Source of the DNA: Thalassospira xianhensis MCCC 1A02616
Lineage (GTDB): Bacteria > Pseudomonadota > Alphaproteobacteria > Rhodospirillales > Thalassospiraceae
Reading direction: 5' to 3'
Length of the DNA: 64,000 nucleotides
Assembly: GCF_003326475.1 (NCBI RefSeq)
Contig: NZ_JPWA01000005.1
Location: 1-64,000, forward strand
Shown here: in pieces, positions 44,925-53,544 of the stretch
Numbering within the stretch: the first letter of the stretch is position 1
Layout: each line of letters starts with the position of its first letter
Translations under genes and position numbers: made by a program
Notes under the pieces: generated by a model
Databases searched by the model: none
What the model saw: only the letters and a program-made list of their open reading frames with translations
What the model was told of the DNA's origin: nothing

Positions 44925-45428
44925 ATGGCCGCTGCCGAGACATATCGTTTCCGGCGTGCCGTCCCTAATGATTTACCCATGATACGGCGCTGGTTGCGTG
45001 TACCGGAAGTGGCACGCTGGTGGGGAGATCCCGCCGAGCAGATTGAACTGATCGCCGAAGACATCGAACTGCCGGAAATGGCAACCCTGATCGTATCCTA
45101 TCGCAATCGCCCCTTTGCCTTTGCCCAGCATTATGACGCGCATCAATGGCCCCAACCCCATTTGTCCCATTTGCCCAACGGCACGCGCTGCATTGATGCA
45201 TTCATTGGCGTCCCCGACATGATGGGGTGCGGTCATGGGAAGATGTTCCTGCGATTGTTGGCACAAATGCTGATTGACCGCGGCGCGCCAACGGTTGCAA
45301 TCGATCCTGACCCCGAAAATGTGCGAGCCCGCAAAAGTTATGAGGCGGCCGGTTTCAGCGGTGATACCGAATATGAAACCGGCGATGGCCCCTGTATTTT
45401 GATGCAATTCAAAGCAGAGACAGACTAG
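44925..45428 (+). CDS. GNAT acetyltransferase resembling AAC(6')
   Basis: The 167-aa protein has the Acetyltransf_8-type layout shared with aminoglycoside 6'-N-acetyltransferases: RRAVPNDLPMIRRWLRVPEVARWWGD at the start, then a DAFIGVPDMMGCGHGKMFLRLLAQ acetyl-CoA loop and DPDPENVRARKSYEAAGF. Chromosomal relatives often have no resistance role, and resistance cannot be claimed from the sequence. It starts 5 bp after the HMG-CoA lyase gene and probably rides on that operon. Its stop codon overlaps that of the convergent MCP gene in the tetranucleotide CTAG. Confidence 0.8.
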   Translation: MAAAETYRFRRAVPNDLPMIRRWLRVPEVARWWGDPAEQIELIAEDIELPEMATLIVSYRNRPFAFAQHYDAHQWPQPHLSHLPNGTRCIDAFIGVPDMMGCGHGKMFLRLLAQMLIDRGAPTVAIDPDPENVRARKSYEAAGFSGDTEYETGDGPCILMQFKAETD

Positions 45429-47095
45429 GCTGCCTTGACCGCACTCAGGAACGCTTCAACCTTTAGCCGCAGGGTTTCAGCCTGTTCGGACAGTTCACCC
45501 GACGCATTCAAAACTTGTTCAGCAGCAGCTCCCGTTGAGGATGCCGCTTCATTAACACCGTGAATGTTTTCCGTTACCTCGCTTGTTCCGGCGGATGCCT
45601 GCTGAACATTTCGAGTGATCTCCTCGGTCGCAGCCCCCTGCTGTTCCACAGCACTTGCAATCGTTGCTGCAATCTCGCTGATTTCGGCAATCGTGCTGCC
45701 GATGGAATCAATCGCAACCACTGCACCTTCTGTTTCTGTCTGAATTCCGGTGATCTGCGCGGTAATTTGCTCAGTTGCCTTTGACGTTGCATTGGCAAGA
45801 TTCTTGACCTCGGCTGCGACAACAGCAAAACCTTTGCCTGCTTCGCCTGCCCGCGCGGCTTCAATAGTTGCATTCAACGCCAGAAGGTTGGTTTGCGCCG
45901 CAATGTCGCTGATCAATCCAACCACATCACCGATCTTCTGGGCAGCTTCGGCAAGCCCGCGTACCTGCGCGTTGGTATTCTCCGCCTCGGACACGGCCTT
46001 GCTTGCCACTTGTGCAGACTGATTGACCTGGTGACTGATTTCGGAAATCGAGGCGCTGAGCTCCTCGGACGCGCTGGCAACAGTTTGAACGTTGTTTGAT
46101 GCCTGCTCGGCTGCAGCCGACACCACCGTCGCCTGTCGGCTGGTTTCCTCAGCGGTTGTCGTCATTGATGTTGCTGTCGCCTGCATTTCTGTCGCGGCTG
46201 AAGAAACGCTATTCAGTACAGCAGAAACATCGGCATCAAAATCGTTGGTCAGTTTCTCGATTATTTTCGCGCGAGCTTCCCGCTGTTTCTGAGCTTCTGC
46301 TTCCTGCCCTGCAAGCTGTTCTGCTCTGATCATGTTTTCTTTAAAGACCAGAACTGCTTTTGCCATATCACCAATCTCGTCACGGTGATCCTGACCGGGA
46401 ATTGCTATTGTTTTATCGCCACCCGCCAACTTGTTCATTGCGTCCGTGATGGCACGCACAGGCCTTGAAATGCCTGCACCAATGAGCCACGCGGCAAGCA
46501 TCCCGATCAAGACAGCAGTTGCCGCTAGAACTTCGGCAGTAATAACAGCATCCTCTAGAGCCTTGGCAGCATTAGGACCGAGCTGATCCTGTTCCGCCTT
46601 GATCTCGAGCTTGAGCTTTTCCAGATTTTGGGCAATGACAGGCCCGATACGGTCAAGCGATCCAGACACAAGAGCATCGCGCCCGGCATCTGCTGCGTCC
46701 ATGGCCGCGACTTTGTTAAATGTCTCAAGGTATTCTTTTAAAGCAGCATCTGCTGAAACCGCAACTTCGCGGCGGGCAGGTTCGGCAATCATGGCTGCAA
46801 GTTCGTTATTCAAATCAATTGCCGACTGCAACCGGCTCGATACCGTGTCTTTTGATGTTTGCTTTCCGCTAAGCAGAAAATCTTTCACCGCGACACGCGC
46901 TTCCAGCAAATTGGCCTGAACCCGTCCGGCTTGATTGGATTGCAGTGCCGTCGCCCGATAACGCGTAAAATCATCATCTGCACCGCTTAAGGACGCTACG
47001 GCCAACACCGACATCAATACAAGTAAAACGAGAACAACACCAAATCCACCAAAAACCTTCGGTGCAATTTTAAATCGTTTTAGAATATTTGTCAT
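45425..47095 (-). CDS. Methyl-accepting chemotaxis protein
   Basis: The 556-aa receptor has TM1 (about 17-37), a helical periplasmic sensor of the four-helix-bundle kind, TM2 (about 188-210), HAMP, and a signalling domain. The signalling tip is [21 protein letters not shown] with [15 protein letters not shown]. The start chosen is ATG 47095, with GGGG about 8 nt upstream. It has the same overall type as the MCP at 7227 but a different sensor, so the two probably detect different ligands. It is monocistronic and convergent with the GNAT gene. Confidence 0.95.
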   Translation of the reverse strand: MTNILKRFKIAPKVFGGFGVVLVLLVLMSVLAVASLSGADDDFTRYRATALQSNQAGRVQANLLEARVAVKDFLLSGKQTSKDTVSSRLQSAIDLNNELAAMIAEPARREVAVSADAALKEYLETFNKVAAMDAADAGRDALVSGSLDRIGPVIAQNLEKLKLEIKAEQDQLGPNAAKALEDAVITAEVLAATAVLIGMLAAWLIGAGISRPVRAITDAMNKLAGGDKTIAIPGQDHRDEIGDMAKAVLVFKENMIRAEQLAGQEAEAQKQREARAKIIEKLTNDFDADVSAVLNSVSSAATEMQATATSMTTTAEETSRQATVVSAAAEQASNNVQTVASASEELSASISEISHQVNQSAQVASKAVSEAENTNAQVRGLAEAAQKIGDVVGLISDIAAQTNLLALNATIEAARAGEAGKGFAVVAAEVKNLANATSKATEQITAQITGIQTETEGAVVAIDSIGSTIAEISEIAATIASAVEQQGAATEEITRNVQQASAGTSEVTENIHGVNEAASSTGAAAEQVLNASGELSEQAETLRLKVEAFLSAVKAA

Positions 47096-47235
47096 TTTCC
47101 ATACCCCATAATGCTTCGCCACCCTTCGCGTTATATGGGATACAGAAAAATGATTTCATTGTGAGCAATGTGACCTTATTCACATTGAGGAAATCCGGAT
47201 ATCTCACCAGAAACCCTCTTTAAATTTCACTTACC

Positions 47236-48594
47236 TTAAGTTGATCTGGAAAGATTATACGCTTCAGCCGACCACCTCCCACACGCGAGACGATAACTGA
47301 CAACAGCTGTGATTGTGCCGAACAAGACAATGCCCGCGGCCTGACCGGCCAGAACCCCGGGGGCTCCCATATAGTAGCTGCCCAACCAGACCAGCGGAAT
47401 TACACCTAGCAATTCCTTGGCAAGATCAAAAATCATTGCAAGATTTGGCCGCCCGGTAACGTTAAAGAAGGTATGCGATGAAAATTGCAGGCCGAGGAAC
47501 ACATAAAAGGGTGCAGTAAAGCTGCAAAAGATCGATAGATACGCTGCTGTTTGATCAGTTGCGCTGAAAAGCGCTGCAATCTGGCCCTGAAACAGAAACA
47601 GGGCAGTGCAGACAATCGCCGCGTAAACCACTACCAGTCCCCAGACATTGTGCCAGATGCTGCGTACGCGTTCGGCCTTTGCTGCGGCAAAATTCTGGCC
47701 AATGATCGGGCCGATTGCCTGGGGCAATGCCATGTAACCGACAAATACGAACGGCCCGATACGTTCAATGATCGCCATAGCCGCCACCGCATCGGGCCCA
47801 AACTTTGCCATACTGGACATGATGAAGGCGCTGGCGATTGGCGGGCCGATCTTTGCCAATCCGACCGGTACGGTTACACGGGCAATATCGCGGATGTCCT
47901 TGCGAAACAGCGTCGCATCAAACCGGCCAAGCATGTGATGAACATTTCGAACACCATAAAAGGCCACCGCCATGATCGCGATCCGCGACATCACTGTTGC
48001 CCAAGCTGCCCCTTCAACACCCCAATCGAAACCAAAAATGAAAATCGGATCAAGGATCGCATTGACTGCCGCCCCGATCATTTTCGACCACATGGCACGT
48101 TGCTTCGCCCCGATCGCACGCAACAACGCCCCTGATGACATACTCAGCACCAGAACCGGCAAACACAGGATCACGATCTGCACATACGTGACCCCAACGT
48201 CACGCGCCTTGCCGACCGCCCCGAACATATCAAGCATCCAAGGTGCCGACAGCCACAAAACAACTGTCATCACCCCCGATAGTACAAGACCGAATACCAG
48301 AATATGCGTGGCATAAATTTTCGCCCGTTCCCGATCACCAAGCCCCTCGGTACGGGAAACAAGAGCTGTCATTGCGGTCGAGATACCCAACGAAACCGCA
48401 AGGGTAAAAAAGATAATCGGCCAGGCAAAGCCAAGACCGGCGATGATTTCCACATCGCCCAAGAGGCTTAGGAAAAACAGATCAAGCGCATCAACCAGCA
48501 CCATCGCCACAAGCGCAAGCATGCTGGTATGCGCCATTGAAAATATGTGACGCAGGATTGAACCTGACACAAAATACTGTGACTGCATGGCCAT
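47236..48594 (-). CDS. MATE-family efflux transporter
   Basis: The 452-aa protein has about 12 predicted membrane helices in two halves. Conserved features are MALVAMVLVDALDLFFLSLLGD early in the first half, RAIGAKQRAMWSKMIGAAVNAILDPIFIFGF in the middle, and GQNFAAAKAERV in the second half. It exports cationic drugs or a metabolite in exchange for Na+ or H+. The gene starts 34 bp after an unrecognised 449-aa gene on the same strand, so the two are probably co-transcribed and the unknown protein may act on the exported compound. Confidence 0.93.
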   Translation of the reverse strand: MAMQSQYFVSGSILRHIFSMAHTSMLALVAMVLVDALDLFFLSLLGDVEIIAGLGFAWPIIFFTLAVSLGISTAMTALVSRTEGLGDRERAKIYATHILVFGLVLSGVMTVVLWLSAPWMLDMFGAVGKARDVGVTYVQIVILCLPVLVLSMSSGALLRAIGAKQRAMWSKMIGAAVNAILDPIFIFGFDWGVEGAAWATVMSRIAIMAVAFYGVRNVHHMLGRFDATLFRKDIRDIARVTVPVGLAKIGPPIASAFIMSSMAKFGPDAVAAMAIIERIGPFVFVGYMALPQAIGPIIGQNFAAAKAERVRSIWHNVWGLVVVYAAIVCTALFLFQGQIAALFSATDQTAAYLSIFCSFTAPFYVFLGLQFSSHTFFNVTGRPNLAMIFDLAKELLGVIPLVWLGSYYMGAPGVLAGQAAGIVLFGTITAVVSYRLACGRWSAEAYNLSRST

Positions 48595-48628
48595 TGGATT
48601 TCACACAGGAAAGAACGGAACGGCAAGA

Positions 48629-49978
48629 TCAACCATCGTTATTTGGTCGCAGAATGAATTCGAATTCGCGTTCTTCGGTTGTTGCACAATCATCCCCGGA
48701 AAGCAGCGGCATCCGCGAAAGTCCCTCCCGGTTGATTGGCGATGCAGATATCCAGGTGGCATCCGAGCCGATTTTCCATTTGGCAGCGATGACACTGGGG
48801 TTTTCGGCATCAAACTCGTCCAGCTTGCGCCAGATACGAGATTGCAGAACCGGCGCATAGGGGAATTTCTGCTGGGTCCAGAAACGCTTCGAAGGTTGAA
48901 AGTATCCGACTTCATCCAGGAACGAGACACCGAAATAATAACACGACTCCAGCGAGTTATAGAAATGACTGTCCGGAACAAAGCTACCATCCCGTCTGAG
49001 CGAATGACCAACACACCAGTCCAGCATTTCGGCAATCTGTTCACGCGCCAAAGCACGTTCTGCCGACTGCATATGCGGCCACCCATAGCGAAATATTTTC
49101 GCAACATCATAGTTGTTATGATTGTTGAATTCACGGCGGCTAAGCCATCCTTGCGGATATTCCAACTGCCGGCTTTCAAGCGTGGTGCGGATGATATCGG
49201 ACCAATGCCCGACCCGCCCCTTGCGATATGAAACGATATGGAATGTGTAGCTAAGATCATCGTAACGATGCGTCTTGCCATCTGATACATACCACGGCCC
49301 CCAGTAACCGGTTTCGGGGTTCTGGATTTCGTCAAGGAATTCACGGAATGCATCGACATAACTTTGATCAAGATCGATGCCACGCACATGTTCCTGCGCA
49401 TAGCGCCGCAAGGACGGTTTGAAGCAAAGCTGGGCCAGACAGCAAATCACACTACCGAATTCATCACGCTGATTTCGACCGGTCGCTGCGATATCGGAAA
49501 CCAGTAGCTTTTCCAGATAACTGCGCATCGCTGATGCGGTTGCGATCGGTTCAAGAAAATGCAGCGGATAGCGCGGTGCCCGGCCTTCACTGGCCAATTC
49601 ATGCAATCGCACGATGGTCGCATCAAATTTGTGGTGGAATTCGTTATATTGCCAGCCCCACGAACCATCGACCGCAGACTGACTTGCGACATAGCTTTGA
49701 TCGACTTCATCAAAGCTGTTTTCAAGTCTGTCGACAAGTTGGTCAAGTTCCGGCCAGTATGCCGTGTATCGTGCGAGCCATTTGGCATAGATATACAATT
49801 GCTGGGACGCCAACATTGTACGGCTGTATTCGGAAAATTTACGCAGCGCGAGCGATAAAGCCCCCAGATAATCGATATATTTGAGCGCCTTGTCCTGATA
49901 GCCGTGATCGTAACGCGTAAAATCCCGCGTAATCACACAACTGTCGCCAATTCCTGTCAGGCTTTGCTCAATCGACAT
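48629..49978 (-). CDS. Unrecognised 449-aa protein, possible alpha/alpha-barrel
   Basis: The protein has no signal peptide. It is mostly helical and shows recurring aromatic-glycine segments: DGSWGWQYNEFHHKFD (about 103-118), NPETGYWGPWYVSDGKTHRYDDLSY, EYPQGWLSRREFNNHNNYDV, and RRDGSFVPDSHFYNSLESCYYFG. Repeated helix pairs ending in GxW/F motifs resemble the alpha/alpha toroids of prenyltransferase/squalene-cyclase or glycoside-hydrolase proteins, but I cannot assign a family. Conserved-looking Asp, His and Asn residues hint at an enzyme. It lies upstream of a MATE exporter gene and has a long structured leader. Confidence 0.75.
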   Translation of the reverse strand: MSIEQSLTGIGDSCVITRDFTRYDHGYQDKALKYIDYLGALSLALRKFSEYSRTMLASQQLYIYAKWLARYTAYWPELDQLVDRLENSFDEVDQSYVASQSAVDGSWGWQYNEFHHKFDATIVRLHELASEGRAPRYPLHFLEPIATASAMRSYLEKLLVSDIAATGRNQRDEFGSVICCLAQLCFKPSLRRYAQEHVRGIDLDQSYVDAFREFLDEIQNPETGYWGPWYVSDGKTHRYDDLSYTFHIVSYRKGRVGHWSDIIRTTLESRQLEYPQGWLSRREFNNHNNYDVAKIFRYGWPHMQSAERALAREQIAEMLDWCVGHSLRRDGSFVPDSHFYNSLESCYYFGVSFLDEVGYFQPSKRFWTQQKFPYAPVLQSRIWRKLDEFDAENPSVIAAKWKIGSDATWISASPINREGLSRMPLLSGDDCATTEEREFEFILRPNNDG

Positions 49979-50360
49979 TGGTTGCCTTTTCCTGCTGGAC
50001 CCAGAAATGCGAACCTGCTTCCTTGCATCGGAACGTTACCGATGCCAACTGTCAGGCAATGCGCGAATTCCCTACTCCGCTTGGCAGGATTGCATCCTGC
50101 TGTTGGGATTGACGTTTTCAGGCTCTCCTTTTTAGCCCAAAGTGACAACCCATTGTTTTATAATGGTTGCCACATAAAGCTATTTAAACAGCTAATAAGT
50201 GTATAGCTTGAAACCGATCACAACACCACCCTAAAGGTGAATTCTGGGCGGATTCTCATATACAAAAGAATAATCCGCTCTCCACTAATATCCGTGCCCT
50301 GCCCAAGAATTAAAACCAGAGCACAGAAATCCCTGACAGAAAATACCGGCATTATAAGGG
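49979..50360 (-). other. Structured leader and AT-rich region upstream of the 449-aa protein gene
   Basis: On the minus strand, 50-130 bp upstream of the start codon, three hairpins can form: GCAGGAT-gca-ATCCTGC (50083-50099), TTGCC..GGCAA-like around 50043-50060, and GCATCGG-taacgtt-CCGATGC (50026-50046). The latter two compete for the same bases. No known riboswitch consensus is recognised. The rest of the region, 50110-50360, is AT-rich without a gene and presumably includes the promoter. Confidence 0.4.
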
Positions 50361-50390
50361 CAAAAGAAAAGGCGCCCGAAACGGGCGCCT
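50361..50390 (-). terminator. Rho-independent terminator of the cysI operon
   Basis: AGGCGCCCG and CGGGCGCCT form a perfect 9-bp stem with a 3-nt loop, followed on the minus strand by TTTTCTTTTG, about 45 bp after the DUF934 gene. Confidence 0.92.
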
Positions 50391-50434
50391 CGAAGGCTGA
50401 GCTATTCAAAGCTCGGTCTGGCAAAAAATATAAA

Positions 50435-50959
50435 TCAGGACGCGGACTTAAGAGCCGCCCGACGCCGTTCACGAAGCGATGCGGCCGTGGCGCGCCCGTC
50501 CCCTGTCGGCTGGTAGTAAACTGTCATTTCCTTCAACGCGGCGCGGACTTTTGTCAGCGAAACATCATCATCATTTTTCAATTCGTAAGCATCGAAACCG
50601 CAACGATGCATATACAGAATCTGATCACGCAACACGTCACCGATTGCACGCAGTTCGCCCTTGAAACCCAGGCGTTCGCGCAAAATACGGGCATAGGAAT
50701 ATCCACGCCCGTCCGTGTAAGCCGGAAAATTGACCGTGATGATCGAAAGGCGATCAAGATCATTAGCCAGATCTTCCGGGACGTCGCCCGGATTGAGCTG
50801 CACACCGAGACCGCCATTACGCCCGATCAGCGTTTCGCGTTCTTCCTTGAACCGTGCAAGTGGCACAATGATGTTTTCTTCACCCGACGGTAGGTCGGCT
50901 TCGGCATCAAGCGTGACCCATTCCTGATCAATCACGCTGTCATTCTTAACGATCGCCAT
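50435..50959 (-). CDS. DUF934 protein of sulfite reductase operon
   Basis: The 174-aa protein belongs to DUF934 (COG3749), found almost always next to cysI in proteobacteria. Typical elements are VPLARFKEERETLIGR, GVQLNPGDVPEDLANDLDRLSIITVNFPAYTDGRGYSYARILRERLGF and ELRAIGDVLRDQILYMHRCGFDAYEL. The function in sulfate assimilation is unproven. The ATG at 50959 has AAGGAGG upstream and overlaps the end of cysI by 14 bp, so the genes are coupled. Confidence 0.9.
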   Translation of the reverse strand: MAIVKNDSVIDQEWVTLDAEADLPSGEENIIVPLARFKEERETLIGRNGGLGVQLNPGDVPEDLANDLDRLSIITVNFPAYTDGRGYSYARILRERLGFKGELRAIGDVLRDQILYMHRCGFDAYELKNDDDVSLTKVRAALKEMTVYYQPTGDGRATAASLRERRRAALKSAS

Positions 50960-52601
50960 AAAGCACCTCCTTGAACGGGTCCATGCCGACACGGCGATAG
51001 GTATCAATAAAGCGTTCGCCGGTTTCGCGAATGCCAAGATATTTGGTCACCAGGCTTTCAATGGCGTCGACGACTTCGGCTTCGGAGAAACCGGCACCGG
51101 CGATTTTACCGATTTCGGCATTCTCGCTCGCATCGCCGCCAAGGGTAATCTGATAGAATTCCTTACCACGTTTATCGAGGCCCAGAATACCGATATGACC
51201 GACATGGTGATGCCCGCAGGCATTGATGCAACCGGAAATCTTGATCTTGAGTTCGCCGATATCATGCTGGCGGTCCAGATCGGAAAAACGTTCCGAAATG
51301 CGCTGCGACAGCGGGATCGAACGCGCCGTTGCCAGTGCGCAGTAATCCAATCCGGGGCACGAAATGATGTCGGTAACATAGCCAAGGTTTGCCGTCGCCA
51401 GATTTGCATTCTTCAGCTCTGCCCAAAGCGAGAACAGATCAGCCTTTTTCACGTGCGGCAAAACCAGGTTCTGTTCATGCGTCACACGAACATCACCAAA
51501 GCTGTATTGTTCGGACAGATCGGCAACGAGTTCCATCTGGGTGTCGGTTGCATCACCTGGGATACCACCAATCGGTTTTAGCGATACGTTGGCAATCGCA
51601 TAGCCCGGCTGCTTGTGTGCGATCACGTTCGAACGCACCCAGTTGGAAAATTCCCGGTTTTCGGCCTTGCGGCGTTCAAATTCGGCATCATCGTCGGAAA
51701 GGGTTTCAAATGCGGGCGGTGCGAACTGTTCGATATAGTGCACGATTTCGGCATCATCGACGCGCAGCGACCCGTCCTTGATCTGCGCCCATTCTTCCTC
51801 GACCAGACGCTGCATTTCCTCGACCCCGATTTCATGGACGAGGATTTTGATGCGTGCCTTGTACTTATTGTCACGACGGCCAAAGCGGTTGTAAACCCGC
51901 AGGATCGCCTCAAGATACGAGAACAGATCGTTCTTGCCGATAAAGTCACGCACGGTCTTGCCAACGAACGGCGTGCGGCCAAGTCCACCACCGACGATGA
52001 CTTCAAACCCAACCTCGCCCGCATCGTTCTGATGCATCCGAAGCCCGATATCATGCACCTTGACCGCAGCACGGTCGTTTGGCGATCCGGTCACCGCGAT
52101 CTTGAACTTGCGCGGCAGATAGGTGAATTCCGGATGGAAGGTCGACCATTGACGGATCAGTTCGCAATAGGGGCGCGGATCTTCGATCTCGTCGGCGGCG
52201 GCACCGGCATACTGATCGGTGGTCGTGTTGCGAATACAGTTGCCTGATGTCTGAATGGCGTGCATTTCAACCTTGGCCAAGTCAAGCAGCGCATCGGGGA
52301 TTTCGGCAAGCTTGGGCCAGTTATACTGAATATTCTGGCGGGTCGTGAAATGGCCATAACCCTTGTCATAGCGGCGCGCGATATAGCCAAGCTGGCGCAA
52401 CTGATCAGCGCGCAACGTGCCATAGGGAACGGCGACGCGCAGCATGTAGGCGTGAAGCTGAAGATATACACCGTTCATCAGACGCAGCGGGCGGAACTGG
52501 TCTTCGGTAATGTCGCCAGACAGGCGGCGCTTGACCTGCTCTCGAAATTGCTCGGTACGTTCCAGCACCAGTTGGCGGTCGAAATCATCATAGCGATACA
52601 T
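50946..52601 (-). CDS. cysI: Sulfite (nitrite/sulfite) reductase hemoprotein
   Basis: The 551-aa protein reduces sulfite to sulfide in cysteine synthesis, using siroheme and a [4Fe-4S] cluster. The cluster/siroheme cysteines are C415 and C421 (CPGLDYC), and C458 and C462 (CINACGHHH). Also seen are HFTTRQNIQYNW and TSGNCIRNTTTDQYAG, which support the sulfite/nitrite reductase family. No flavoprotein partner (cysJ) is nearby, which suggests ferredoxin or another small donor. The operon context (DUF2849, DUF934) favours sulfite over nitrite. Confidence 0.93.
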   Translation of the reverse strand: MYRYDDFDRQLVLERTEQFREQVKRRLSGDITEDQFRPLRLMNGVYLQLHAYMLRVAVPYGTLRADQLRQLGYIARRYDKGYGHFTTRQNIQYNWPKLAEIPDALLDLAKVEMHAIQTSGNCIRNTTTDQYAGAAADEIEDPRPYCELIRQWSTFHPEFTYLPRKFKIAVTGSPNDRAAVKVHDIGLRMHQNDAGEVGFEVIVGGGLGRTPFVGKTVRDFIGKNDLFSYLEAILRVYNRFGRRDNKYKARIKILVHEIGVEEMQRLVEEEWAQIKDGSLRVDDAEIVHYIEQFAPPAFETLSDDDAEFERRKAENREFSNWVRSNVIAHKQPGYAIANVSLKPIGGIPGDATDTQMELVADLSEQYSFGDVRVTHEQNLVLPHVKKADLFSLWAELKNANLATANLGYVTDIISCPGLDYCALATARSIPLSQRISERFSDLDRQHDIGELKIKISGCINACGHHHVGHIGILGLDKRGKEFYQITLGGDASENAEIGKIAGAGFSEAEVVDAIESLVTKYLGIRETGERFIDTYRRVGMDPFKEVLYGDR

Positions 52602-52613
52602 GGTGTATCCTCC

Positions 52614-52907
52614 TTACTCGGCCTGATAGCCGAGATCCTGCCGCACGCTAGGACCCTTGGTGCGCAGTACTTCACGGTATTTCGTCGGAATCAGTCCGCC
52701 GTCCTGTTGCTCGACCTCGATCAGATACGGGCCGACGATGACAGTATCGAGCTCGGGCACACTGGCCTCCGCCAGCAAGGCGTCACCCGCCTCTTTTCCA
52801 TCGGCAATACGCGACTGGTCTATGTTTTCGCTCCAACCACCATCTGCGGTCAGGAAAACGACCAACCCGTCATCAAGACGGTTTGCCGTGACAACTTGCA
52901 GGGACAT
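52614..52907 (-). CDS. DUF2849 protein of sulfite reductase operon
   Basis: The 97-aa protein starts MSLQVVTANRLDDGLVVFL and ends in VEQQDGGLIPTKYREVLRTKGPS, typical of DUF2849, a family tied to alphaproteobacterial cysG-cysI loci. The role is unknown. It is the first gene of the operon, 12 bp upstream of cysI. The cysG gene that is often next to it is missing here. Confidence 0.88.
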   Translation of the reverse strand: MSLQVVTANRLDDGLVVFLTADGGWSENIDQSRIADGKEAGDALLAEASVPELDTVIVGPYLIEVEQQDGGLIPTKYREVLRTKGPSVRQDLGYQAE

Positions 52908-52992
52908 TCGGTTCTCTCAGCCTGTAAATCTCTCTGGGTGATGTCCTGTCTATGGACATTTTCTGCATCAGAATTTGGATGATTATACACTA

Positions 52993-53064
52993 TTGGTCAA
53001 GTTTTTTTGTGAAATACATATAATTACAATTTTTATTTGTAATTATTAATCACCCCTTGACCAA
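52993..53064. repeat. 9-bp inverted repeat in the cysI-operon promoter region
   Basis: TTGGTCAAG (52993-53001) and CTTGACCAA (53056-53064) are perfect inverted copies flanking 54 bp of very AT-rich DNA. They lie between the divergent DUF2849 and DUF1489 genes. They may be operator half-sites or -35 elements. I saw no clear CysB signature. Confidence 0.4.
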
Positions 53065-53125
53065 ACCACGCATGACTCCTAGGTCAAATAACATCCTATA
53101 TCGCCCGAAAGAATACGAACAAACC

Positions 53126-53542
53126 ATGCCCCTTCACCTGATCAAACTCAGCGTCGGTACAGAAAGCCCTGAAACCCTGCGTCAATGGCAGGCCTATTTT
53201 GGCGGGCTTCACGGCCGGATTTACCACACCACACGAATGACTCCGAAACGCAAGGCGGAGATTCTTGATGGCGGTTCGATCTATTGGGTGATCAAAGGGG
53301 CAATTCGTGCCCGCCAGCGCGTTGTCGATCTGGAAGAATTCATTGACGAGGAAGGCATCAAACATTGCCGCATCGTCCTTGATCCCGAACTGGTCGAAAC
53401 CCGCACATGGCCCCACCGCGCATTTCAGGGTTGGCGATACCTTACCGAAGACAAATCTCCGCCGGATGAAAAGCAGGCCGGTGGCGCAGAAACGCTTCCC
53501 GAAGACATGGCAGACGAATTGCGCGAACTTGGCCTGATCTGA
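53126..53542 (+). CDS. DUF1489 protein
   Basis: The 138-aa protein begins MPLHLIKLSVGTESPETLRQWQ and carries HTTRMTPKRKAEILDGGSIYWVIKGAIRARQRV and RPWPHRAFQGWRYL-like segments that define DUF1489, a conserved alphaproteobacterial family of unknown function with an all-beta look. The ATG at 53126 is preferred; the upstream 23 codons of open frame lack family similarity. It is convergent with the LysR gene, separated by 2 bp. Confidence 0.87.
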   Translation: MPLHLIKLSVGTESPETLRQWQAYFGGLHGRIYHTTRMTPKRKAEILDGGSIYWVIKGAIRARQRVVDLEEFIDEEGIKHCRIVLDPELVETRTWPHRAFQGWRYLTEDKSPPDEKQAGGAETLPEDMADELRELGLI

Positions 53543-53544
53543 AT

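Noticed and set aside
44925..45428. Aminoglycoside resistance gene
   Set aside because: The fold is AAC(6')-like, but it sits as a passenger of a catabolic operon with no mobile-element context; resistance cannot be inferred.
50000..50130. Glycine or TPP riboswitch upstream of the 449-aa gene
   Set aside because: Hairpins exist, but none of the conserved core bases of these riboswitches were found; kept only as an unassigned structured leader.
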